Below are positions 1-40,949 of a stretch of DNA of 64,000 nucleotides, piece by piece. Numbering within the stretch: the stretch's first letter is position 1; the number at the start of each line of letters is the position of its first letter. The notes beneath the pieces are model-generated. The model was not told the origin of the DNA and did not search any database. It saw only the letters and a list, made by a program, of their open reading frames with translations. The DNA is from Sthenelais limicola (Eukaryota; Annelida; Polychaeta; Phyllodocida; Sigalionidae). The DNA lies in assembly GCA_942159475.1 (NCBI GenBank), contig OW804096.1, positions 37,943,744-38,007,743 on the forward strand. The letters are read 5' to 3'. Both the position numbers and the translations under genes were made by a program.

Positions 1-381
1 CGAGAAATATTGCCGTTTTCAATCTGAGCAATAAATTCAACAAAATATAACAATAAATTACCGTTGTCAATATTAGAGAAGTTTTCCATACCCAAATAGA
101 TACACTTAAAGCGTAATTACCCACGAAACAAACCATACCAACTCACAATTGATGGTAAACTCTCCAGAAACAAATAAAAACCCAAATTATACAACAAGAC
201 TTAGGTCGCCACAAATTTGATCAATGTCCTACTACACACACTCGTCACACATACATATATAACCGGCTGATTTACATTATGAAACATACAATTATGTATC
301 CATAAATCATGAGTTCTGGATATATTAATATATATATGATTGAAAAAAAATAATAAAAAAATGGATAAATTCTGCCTATAT

Positions 382-29259
<28,878 letters not shown>

Positions 29260-30014
29260 GATGCTTGCTTTCTTTCGACCACACGCAGATCGCTCTGTTT
29301 ACGTTATTTCATACTCCTTCTGGAAGAATAAGAGATAGGTATGATAGGGGAAGAAAAGAAAACCCAAACAAATAATTCTATTATTATCGTGGTGAAAAAC
29401 TATATTCACAAAACTAGACTATTTGGCAAAGCCTTGAAGGTAAAGTGGAATTAAAGAAGCATTAAGAGACATCAGAAAAACACTTTAAGGACAAAAGGTT
29501 GTACGTAATAAGGAGCGAAAAATATGAAGAACAGTTCAAGACTTGGGAAAAGATTTGGGAGTGCCTAGGTTAAAAGGAAATCAATGCCAAAGAAGTAACG
29601 AATTGTATGAGCCCAGATGGCAGGAACCGTAAATGAAGAAATTTGCAAAAAAATAAAAAAATATAAAGAGAGCCAAGGCATCAAGAATATTATTGATAAG
29701 ACACTTGAAAGTAATGTATATATGGTGACGTAATATTTGATTGAATATTCTTTAAAAGACATTAGTAAGTGTAGGTTAAAAACACAGCGAGCCTATCAGC
29801 TAAGAAAAATCCCTTCATATATTGAATGACATGGAAATTGTTTGTCCTTGATTTAATGTCCTCCTTCAGTCCTGTATTTATCTTGAATTTGTGTGAACAT
29901 TGTTTTTATTTTTTTTATATAACACCTTTATTATAATTGAAGATAGAATATTAAAGGTTTTCATAGGTGGATCATTTTAGTCGATTCCAACTATGTTGAT
30001 ATTGACAAAGTCAA

Positions 30015-30414
30015 AAGAGTATTTCTACATTTATGTTTGAAAAATAAGTTTGTAATATTTCCGCGTGTAAAGTAGCTAAATATTCTCCTTATGTTGACCG
30101 TAGTCCTAGAAACGCAATGATATATTGGACACACTCCCTTGAAATTTCGTACCAGGTACATGTATATATACCGGTATAGACAAGTGTTTCCGTCCCCGTA
30201 TCCTACCACACCCCCGGAGCTGGGAGTGAGACATATTACATAGGCTAATACCGGTACAACTAAATCATGATAAGCGCTAGAATCAGCCTAGATACCCCCA
30301 AATGATAACATTCCCACCTCGTGAATAAAACACTGCATGAGAATACAAATATCAATTTTGTAACTTATGTCATGGCTCATTTTTCAAGGCGATTTTTCTG
30401 TAACACATCACATA
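30015..30414. mobile_element. MITE family A copy near the GAPVD1 5' end
   Basis: The interior TTTGTAATATTTCCGCG, GCAATGATATATT and the right end TTTCTGTAACACATCACATA match family A. The left terminus is missing. About 700 bp upstream of the GAPVD1 coding start, in the first intron. Confidence 0.55.
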
Positions 30415-31104
30415 TAGGTGACGTGTTTCTGGAAAGTGGATCTAAGTCTGCCAACGCATAGACTCAAAGAGTATTAATTGTCAGACATTCGGATTATTAT
30501 TAGCGTTTATAGCTATTATTAAATTTTAATATTCCCAGGTTCAGCAATTCGGTAAATTGGCACGGAGACATTGCAGGGAACCTCAATCACAAAGACACAG
30601 TGGTCAGTGCAATGAGAATCCTTTTATCAGGCAAGTATGATATAATTATAAGTGCATTCGGTGATCAAATTTGGTGAGCAACTGCGAGGCCCTGGGAAGA
30701 AGGCAGTAGTAGGAAAAACTCGATTTTTCATAAATGGCAAAGGTTATAAAACTTTCCGATGCACCCACAAAATCACAACAAATTTCCATACGCTATTACA
30801 CCCTGAATTATAGTTGTTCAATTCAAATTCCGAAGAATGACTCAATAAAACATAACCTTGATTTCTGGCATGACCTCAGCTAGAAATTGTGTGTGCAACA
30901 CCCCCTTTTTAATGAAGACACAAGCCACACAGCAGCTGTATGCGTACGAAACAACTAAGTATTAAAGATTTGGATTCGGGTGAATTTCAAAATACTCAAT
31001 GCCTGGAACATCAATAGAGTGCTTTCTTTCTAATTACTGGCTCGAGTACATGTTTCACTCACATAGACGAAGAAATATTGACAAAATATAGAAGAAATAC
31101 TCAC

Positions 31105-31454
31105 TATTTTGGTCCATCCGTGTGGCCATGCTCAAAACAACATGTGCGCATGCGTGGGAAAGTACTTCCTGTAGTTCTATTTTCTCACACAAGATGGAGG
31201 CAGTTACACTATCATTGAAAATTCATAATTCTTCGATGTAAAATACGAATATCGTTCTATAGGAACTATGCATTGCACAAAATGTATGCTCTAAATTAAA
31301 ATAACTAGTTTTAAGTTGTTTTAATCAGCAGGCTTCCCAAAAGTATACCATTTATTATTTTTGTTGATCAATGGGCCCTGTCACGCCGAAAGTGAGAATG
31401 CTCGTCCACTGGATCAAGTTTCTTGTCGTGGTTGTCTGATTCTTTTAATGATAC
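31105..31454. promoter_or_regulatory. Bidirectional GAPVD1/SWT1 promoter with putative first exons
   Basis: The genes diverge here. On the minus strand a donor GTGAGT (31104-31099) could end a non-coding GAPVD1 first exon that splices to the acceptor above 29320. On the plus strand a donor GTAAGT at 31455 could end a non-coding SWT1 first exon that joins the acceptor before 32039. Between them sit TGCGCATGCGT (31145-31155, NRF1-like palindrome), ACTTCCTG (31164-31171, ETS-like) and AAGATGGAGG (31191-31200, YY1-like). These motif classes are common in TATA-less housekeeping promoters. The motifs are seen directly; promoter activity and first-exon borders are inferred. Confidence 0.6.
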
Positions 31455-32038
31455 GTAAGTGCTGGTATTATGACACGCAATCAAATATTACCTCCGAGAT
31501 GCATAGAATTTAGCTCTATCTCGGCATATATTAAGACATTCGACTTATTTATGCAGTTTTCTAAAGATTCCATGTCTCGGTTTCATGTAGGGTTGACCAG
31601 CCTTGGCTTAACTTAAGTTAACCCTTACTGGAGAGGCCCATCGACATTTAGTTGAGTTGATCTCCCTCTATCATGAATCTGATAAGCTGATGCGATGTGC
31701 TCCAGACTCAATTGAAGCAAAATGGAACAGGTACCAGGAGGGGGTGGGAGAGAAGATCGATTTCCAGACTAAAAACGCTCACTCCTAGTGGTCAACGGAC
31801 TAATTGGATTTATTATCCGTCAGAATCTACCAGTAAATAAATTGGCCTAAATCCCTGTCTGCTCTCTCCCTCTAGAAGGCTTCTGTGAAGAATACATAAT
31901 GAATTTTAATTAAGCCTTTTGTTACCCTGGAGGGCACGGAATTTGTATTCACGCTCACATAATGGATTATCAATATAATTATCCGCGCATAAATTGAATA
32001 AATATGAACTAACCTTATGTGTTGATATTGATTGCAGT

Positions 32039-32194
32039 GCCGTCTGACTCATGACTCCTGGCATCATGGAAAAGAAGAAGTCAGATGATGACCTTCCCTC
32101 TGGCTGGGTTGCCCGTCAGTCTCGGACTAGGGCAGGCAAAACTTACTATATTAATATGGTTACAAAAACATCCCAATGGCAACATCCAGGGACG
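32039..32194 (+). CDS. SWT1: SWT1 first coding exon: WW domain
   Basis: Residues 1-48 include a WW domain at about 14-47. DLPSGWV supplies the first Trp, GKTYYIN the aromatic strand, and TSQWQHPG the second Trp and Pro. WW domains bind proline-rich ligands; yeast Swt1 has one at the same end. The acceptor is ..TTGCAG before 32039 and the donor is GTAAGT after ACG at 32194, phase 0. Confidence 0.92.
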
Positions 32195-35100
32195 GTAAGT
32201 CGCAGATTGAAGTAAATATGTTTGTTTAAACATTTTATTTTACCACAACATTATGCCCGGAAGGTCACTATTCTCAGAAGTAGCCGATTGAAGTATATAT
32301 GGTATTCGATTTCCATTGTTAAATGGTCTTCTATTATATTATTTTTCGTTACACAGTCAATTTGAGCTCTAAAACGGCCTAAGGTAGTTTATAACATTAA
32401 CTTAACTAAAGTTCCAACTTTCATGTAGACTAGAGGAAGACCACCCTTGCGGTGATCTAGTCCTGGTTAAAAATGGAAAAAAAGAAGAAAAAAGACTAGC
32501 CCTGGTCTCCTAAAACTGCAGTTGTTTAGAGAGCCCTAGTGTAAGACTAGCACTCCCCATTCATGGACTGTCTTAGCTTGTTATCCCACAGTCAAGGGGG
32601 TAGTGACTATAGTGATTCTAAAGTGATAGATTTTAATTTTATGAAATTTGTTTTTAAAAAACCAAACAAAGACTTAAGCAATTCTAACTTCCCTGTATCT
32701 CTGTGCCCTTAATTAATCTAAACATTTTCTTTCCCAACTGATCATCTAGATTGAGGAATTGCTAGCCTGGATTTTATGCATTGGTCAAAAGTTTTAAGTT
32801 AATTACCATAGATAGTAATAGTTGTTTTTATCATATCTTCAAATATACATTGTATGTATTTTCGGAGAAAGCTTATAGCCTATACAAAATATAAGTTTGC
32901 ATTTTCTTTTCAGTCTCATGAGTCTGCCGAAAGTTCTACCTCGGCAAGGAAAAAGGAAGAAACGAAACCACAAGAAGTAGCTCAACGCAGATTCGTCAAA
33001 GCCAAACGAAGGCTGCCTCAAGACAAAGCCAAAACCGATGCTAATAGCAAACCACCAACTGCCTCCATAGACGTCGGAAAGAGAGAAGTATCTAGTGAGA
33101 AGAGTAAGAATGTCAGTCTAACTACTCCTCAGGAACCCTCCACCTCTCAGAAAAGGAAGGATACTAAGCGAAAGGGCAGCCCCACAGATTCAAAAGGCAT
33201 AGAAAGTAAGTGAAGATTTTTTTTAAAAACTTTTATTGACCAAATTTCACATTCGTACGTGATACGTTTTATTATGTCACAAAATTAGTATCTGGTAAAG
33301 TTCATACGAAATTGATATCATTTACATCGGGGACAATAAGGTCTAACTTGACTGATTAATTAATTCACGTAATTATATTTTGACAACCCCCTTTAATCCC
33401 TAACCCCTAGAAATAGAAAGAAAACCCCCTAGCTTAAAGTCATATAATATTATGCTGAAAGACCAGATTTGTAATCTGAAGCATACAACATATATTTTGT
33501 CTTGTTCTGTGTCTGAATGTACTTACTTTCCAAAATAAAAGAATTCATTATTGTTATTAATATTGAATTATATTTTGTTTGCGTTGTAGGTGTAACTACT
33601 CCATGTACTCCAACAGACGATGTCGCCATTGTGTCTAAGCCTGCCAAGCCGACTGACACCCCGAGTGCTGAGCCAGGGAGACAAACTCTGAGAGCAAAAA
33701 GACTTCTCACTAAAACACCCGAGTCTTCCACCACACAGCCAGTGAGGCCTTCGTCTTCCCGAACACCTAAACCGAACACACCAGTTCAAACACCTGTCAA
33801 AATTCCAAAAGTTGCTTCTCCATTTATTACTCCAGAATCTTTACCTAGATCCAGTCAAATTAGAAAACGCCCCAGTCCTGTTGTCACAAGAACTGAGATT
33901 AGCTCATCTAAACAACAAACGAATACTGCTGGGTTTAGTCTGTCTTTACGAAGCACCCCTAAACCAACTAGTCAAAATGTTGCACCTTCTTCGACTCCAC
34001 ATAGAGACAATCGGGAGTTCACACCTCAATCTACGCCTGGGTTATCTGGACCTTTGCAACGCACCCCAAAAGGTAATAGGTCGGATACTGGACCGGTGGG
34101 GTTCGAGACTCCCTCGAAGGGGCTGGCTTTACCCGACCCATCTCCGTTCCCCACACCTTCTACGCCCTTTAACTCACAAAATGCACTGTTTTCTAGAACA
34201 GGTAGCAGCAGCAATAGCCCTTTTCCAAGCACGCCTCTTCAAAGTACACCTATTCAGAACACTGCTTTTCCAAGCCCACACATATTTGGCTGGGTTACCC
34301 CGCCTGGATCTAGTCGAAGTGATTCTGAGATGGATATGGAAGTGGAAGAAATGGGTGTAGAACTCATCGCTGATGTAAGTGGTTTATAAATTCTGTAAAG
34401 TTTGTATGTGAGGTGTTTCAGGAAAATGAGTCACAAGTCGCAATATTGATAAAGTGATTTTCTTTTAATTTTATTTATACTTGCGTTACAGATCCCGATT
34501 TCGTTTTCTTTTCATCTGATCCAAGATTTCCTTGTCATATAGTATATATACAATCCAGTTTATATGAATTTAAATAATAGTTATACATCACAACAGTAGT
34601 CAAATTTGCTATAGAGTAAATCGAGTACTGGTGAACAAAAATTATCACTTGCCAGTCAGATCTTGGATATGATGGGAGTGTTGATGATTTATTTCCCACC
34701 CAGATAGAAATATTGCACACTTTTTTTCAAACAAATATATATCAAACAAAATAAGCACTTCTTGGAGGCCCTTAATGTTTACTACCATTGGAATCGGCTT
34801 GATCCCATCTTCTCAAATATGATGATATCTCAAAATCCATTTTTCTACTTGTCATTCATTTTCCTGTAACGCATCACATATTCTGTTTTTCAAACCTCAG
34901 GATGGTAGTTTTTACTCGCAACCCATAAGGGTGCGTGACTAAATAGATTTACTCCCGCAACCCTATGTGTTGCTCATAAAAATCTAAATTTTAATTCAAC
35001 TTCCATGGTAAGTCTCTAAAAATTCCAAAAATTATTGAATGATTGAAACTTAAATGAGTCTGGTTAAATTTCTACGAGTGTTATAATGATCAGAGCTCCT

Positions 35101-38100
35101 GTTTTAAAAAAAAAAAAAATATTTTGTTCAGAAACTACATGTATTCACCTTCTATTCTTGTGTATGGCCAATCTTCTTAATCTGCTTGCTAGAATATAGA
35201 AAATCTGTGTCATTTCATTAAATGTTTCCCCTCATTACTGGGGCTAGTGATTTTTTTGTTTTGAAATAATGGCAAAGTTTGTAATGTGTTCTTTGTTTTA
35301 TCAGTTGAATCAAGTCAGGAAAAGTGTGTCTTCTGATGATAACACCGCACAGGTAAGAAATGCTTGAATATCTCTCTCCAGACCTTACCTTCCATTTTTC
35401 TATGATTTTGAGAATGTTATCAATCAATCCAACAAAAGCGTTCTGAAACTTTGGAACTTCTAGTATAGGGCTTTAACAAATAGTGAGATATGAACTTTCT
35501 GAAAGCGAGCTGAGATTAAAATTGCCATTTTTATCATCCATATCATAGATATAAAACGTTTGTTCATGGCCCAACTTCTTAAGTCTGTCGTTAGTTGTTG
35601 ATTTGTCATGTCTCTCCCATTGCAGGCCGAGGAAATGATGCAAATGAAAAGAAACATACACGACCTGAGAAGTAGTGGTTCTCAACAGGTAATTTGTTTA
35701 ACATTGATTTGACTTATTCTCAGCTTGTCAAGAACTGTTAAGGAAAACCGTACGTCTTGCATAGAGCGTATCGATACTGTGTCATAACATCGTCTATCAG
35801 TTACTAAAATTGTAATTTAAAAAATCAATAAAAAACAAATCGAAAATATATATATATTATATATATTCAACTTTTATTCAGTACAGCTTACATTGAATTC
35901 ATAATCAATCAATTTTTTTTTACCGAACTGGAAGAGTACTCTGCGTTGCAGATCCTCCGTAAGATCCATATTATTTATATTATTTAAAATTGTTCATATT
36001 GTTCTTTCGTTGTGTTTACTTGATTCTCAAGAAGGAGTATACTCCTTATAGTTTGCTTGTTTTCCAAGTCAAATCATTGTCAATGTTCAAATTCTTCACA
36101 GAATGGACTTTTCCTCATAGAGAAACACATTTTGTTTTTCATTCAATTGAGTTAAAGTGTTGATCGAAAATTGGTTACTATTAGTTCCCATTGGATATTT
36201 TGTTGTTTGAATGGTATGTTAATCTGATCACTATAAATTCCAACTTAAACTCAATATCCAGGTGTAAAATGGTGACTTATTCTCCAACGTTTCATTTTAT
36301 TTTTTTTTAGAAATTCATTCTGAGTCATATTGTTCTATTTTTTCAGATCTACCTCATTGTCGATACCAACGTTCTCATCTCCAATTTGAAATTCATCGGT
36401 CAGCTCAGGGACCAAAAATATCCAGGTAAATAATCTCTGATGGTTCCCAGTGGGTAATGAATACAGTTTTATTGGGGGCTAGCTGGTAGAAAAAATGGGG
36501 AGTCTATGTAGTAGGAGAAGGGACAGTAGGACAGACAAGTGACTCCAAGGATTGCGAAATCTAGACTCTTTATTCAGGACACATTTGGAACCCCTCACAG
36601 AAGCTCACATGCTAACTTCTGGAGGGGGCGGGGCTCTATCTCTGATAGGCCCCTCAGAATACATGAGTCATGGAGGAAGGGACAACTGCTAGTAATGTCT
36701 GTATAGCAGTATTCTTTCTTTGTCCTTTACAACCAGTCCAGTCTTTAGTCAGTATCCCTATTGAATTATCCAATTATTCGTAAAACCAAAGTTTGTGTTT
36801 CAGGTAAATTCTCCATTAAGATTTGTGCAATAAATGTAAAATGATGAATGAAATCACCCGCACACTATTTTACCGCTATTTCTTAAAGTCATAAATTGAA
36901 TGTCGGCATGTAATACAGTTATCTTCACTTATAGTGTATGGATACCCGAATCTAGTCATTCCTTGGATTGTAATGCAGGAGCTCGATCGTCTTAAAGATG
37001 GGAGGTCAAAGAATATGGTGCGTTCACTATTTTTATATCTCACACATGCAAGTGTTCAGTATTTCTATTGAACCAGTATTTTTGAAAACTCACCTGACGA
37101 ACATCGCTGAATACTTAACATTTTTTTTTTTTAAAAAAACAGAAAAATTTCACAACAAATTTGTCAAATAATAAAATTACCACTTTTGATTACAAATGGG
37201 TCATGGTTATCAGCAATGTTAACTTGATACTTTAATTTTATACTTTGATGGCTGTAGGACAACCAATGTTTAGTACTAGGCCTACAGCTAAAAACAAATT
37301 CGGATTGTGGTATCAAAGACAATTTATGCCTTTTGGTTGTAGCAAAACTTATGTAGACAGGATTATTAGCTTGAACGTGGGAATATGAACCCAAAACCAG
37401 GCACTATAAACATTTGGTTGAAGTTGAAACTTTGGTCTATTTAATTACTAAACTTTTCATTCCCTTCTGATGTGTTATTCAGGCCAATAAGACGAAATTC
37501 CTCGCTAGGGATGCTGTCAATTTTGTCCATGGATGTTTGAAAGCTAAACACCCTCGTCTGAATTTCCAATCCCCTGCCGAGGTTTGTATGGTTTGATGAT
37601 CTCGGTATTTCCATCATAGATTTTTTTCCCGTTTCTTTCGAAATGTTTTTTCTATTGATTTTTTATTATTCAAACGATACGAATACGCGACCTTCCCCTG
37701 TGGATGCTACCATGCAACTGAAGAACGTCACATTCTTCAGACGTGGGTTACTAAGACCTCTTTCGTGCCCTTGGTGATGCCACAGCGGCATCAACACGGG
37801 GTGCTCTTGTTGCCTGGATATTGCATCCAGGCTATATTAACCTCATCAGATATATATAACAAATGATGTTAATAAGGAAATCCGCCCTAAATATTACACT
37901 GGTTTTTTCTATTGATCTCATTCTCTCAGAATGTGATGTGTTACAGGAAGATGAGTCACAAGTCGCAATAAATGGATTTTGAGATTTTATCATATTTGAA
38001 AAGATAAGATCAAGCCGATGCCAATGGTGGTAAACATTAAGGACATCTAAGAAGTGCTTCTATATTCTATGTTTGAAAAGAAGTTTGTAAAAAAAAAAAA

Positions 38101-40914
38101 ATGGTAGCTGGTAGCGTTGGGAAAAAGGTCAGTCTTGTTCGTTTACTAGGTCGCGAGAGTGGGGGGAGCTGGAGGGAGGCCCAGCTAACACAAGTAAATG
38201 GCAGGTGGCGGCACTGTCTAATATAATCCCATGTAGTGATGTATAGGGAGAGACGGCCTCCGCTCATCTGGTCACGTGACAGTGCATCCACACTTCTAGG
38301 AACGAACTGATTTTGTGCAATTTTGAACAGTTAATCATATATAATATTAAAATCCATATCATAGAATATATTCATAATGAACATGAGCAACATTTCCGCA
38401 ACATTTATTGCCTAAAATCGACAGTAATGCTGAGATTTCCCCCATTGTTTACTTTCACCCCACTGCCGGGCAGTGGGCCGGTACTTGGGGGACTCTGGCC
38501 CTTGACGACCATAGCAACCAAGCTTAAAATCTCCAACTTTCCCCCTCGATTTCTTAAATTATACACAATTGTTGGAAAAACGGAACCAGCGACTGCAATG
38601 TATGAACAATACTTTATATATACATGTATGCTCATAGCATTTTGACCCGTTTATGTATGGTTTCAAAGGGGTTGAAAACAGGTATTTTAGCGTCAGCGCC
38701 TATGGCACTCAGCTGGTGTATTCACCCGAGTTTTTGCTGCCGATCGTAGCACCACCTGTAAATACCCGGATTCTCGTCTCAAAGAATAGGATCCCGATAG
38801 GATCCCATATGTCTCTGAAAGACCTACAAACCTGATAAATATTCTTGGTTAACTATTTAACAGGAGCGCAAGGAAGATGGCCATGGGTTGAAAATAGAAT
38901 GCAACGATGATCGTATACTATTATGCTGTATAGACTGGAGAGAGAAATGTAAGTGTTATTTGTCTCTAACCACAAACAAAGTTGTCAATTTTGCCGATGT
39001 ATTTTCATCATGCGCGGTCACGTGATAGGCACTTCAGCGGGAATACGTTTAGGCGAAAGAACTTCTGCGAGCAGGTAAGTTCGGTTTATTTGGATTTATT
39101 ATGGTTTTAGGAACAGATTGTTCCTAAAAAAGTATAGACTTTGTCAATTTTGGGGTATAGCATTAGCCGTGTTGCTTTTGCATTAGGAATTCTGCGATCC
39201 TTGTCTAATTATCTTGTTTTAATTTTTTCGCAGTGTTCGAGTGAAAACCCCTGTTGCTGCCATCGAGTGTCTCGAATCACCGATCTTTGTTGTGCAGATT
39301 GAAATGGCCAATAAGCGTAGACGCTTACAAAAAACCAGTACTGTTAAAAATTTGGAGGAACAATCGGCTGTGCTAGCAGAAATTTTGAGTAAAAACAAAG
39401 TGAGCACGAGATCGAAAGATTCCAAGATGGCCGAGAATAATGACGTCCAGTTGGTTGACGACAGCGAGCAAGCTGCCACGACGTCAGGTTTGGCGGGAAA
39501 ACCCACTTCCGCCCAAGTTGGGTCCGGAGACAAAACGTCAACAAAAGACTCGGAAGAGATGCCGGGCTGGTTTAAACTGTGGCTTAAATCAAGATCGGAG
39601 GAAAGTGAACCACCTAAAAAGGCTCCGAAGGTAATTGATCCGATACCTACAACTTCTACTAGTGTTTCTAAAGATTCTGCCAGTTCTTCTTCTACTAGTG
39701 TTTCTAAAGATTCTGCCAGTTCGGTAAATGTGTCTAAAGGCCCGGGGAAAAAAGGGGCCACGGCAGAGGCATTAGCCAAGGCAAGCGCTGGTGTTAACAA
39801 AGCGAAGCCTTTACAAGATTTTTCTGATAATTCAGATGACGAAGAAGAGGTTTTTGACCCTGAGGCTGAGGCAGATTTTGGCCCAACAGCGCAAAAGTTA
39901 AAAGAGTTGATGGACATTTTAGACGGGTGTGGAGAAGCACCGCCAGTCTCTCATACGGTAGAAAAGATTATTAAGGCAGCGGCTACATTACCGGATAAGG
40001 AAAATGAAATTCACAAGTTATCGCTCGCTCTAGCTCGCCCGTCAAACTTAAAATTCTTGACACCTCCTTCTCTAAACAAACCAATTTGGTCGGCTGTGAA
40101 GCGTTATCAACGCACGTTTGACCAGAAGTGCCAAAGTATGCAATATTATTTGGATGCTGCTATTGGTTCTATCTCGCCATTATTGGTTGAAGTGTTAGCT
40201 CGTGAAAATGATGATAAAGAGTTAGGAAAGGCAGGAGCTGGCCTAGTGTCAGGTTTGAGACTTGTCTCGTTTGTACATCAGGAACAGGAATCCTACTTAA
40301 AGAGGATTCATTTTCTTCTTACGGTCATCTCACAGGCTTGTAGCCCTGTTAATAAAATCGATATAACGATAGGGGAGATTATTACTGTATAACTATTGTT
40401 ATATGTTAGCAGTATTACAATAAGAGAAAGTAGTCTATTCTCTGTATCAACATTGGGGATGGTGGGAAATCGTTTATTGTTGCCAATGGTAATGAATTTG
40501 GTGAAGTGAATTAAAGTTACAGTTTCCTAATATGTTCATGAAAATGTAAATGCCTAGCGTACCCTGGGCATCATATAGACAATATGTAATACTAGATACA
40601 CTTCTACAAAGAGTAATATTAACTCAACGTAAAAATTTAAATTCGAATGTTATACAAATGCTTGTCTCGATACTCTGTAAAAATTGAACAGGAGTCTTAG
40701 TATAAAGTGTAAAACGAAATTCAGAAATCACCCTAAGTGATACGTTATAATTCTAAAAACGACCTAAGTAATGCGATGTAATAACCAATGTATCAAAATA
40801 ATGACAATTTGTTGTATACGATTTTATTTTCATTTCCCATTGAGTTTGGGCTTCTCTGGAAGATCTATCCGTAGATGTATTTGTCCAATTCTGTAAAAGT
40901 TTTATTTACTGAAT

Positions 40915-40949
<35 letters not shown>

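Noticed and set aside
1..381. Further coding sequence or polyadenylation site of GAPVD1
   Set aside because: No minus-strand AATAAA close to the stop and no exon-like frame; left as AT-rich 3' flank.
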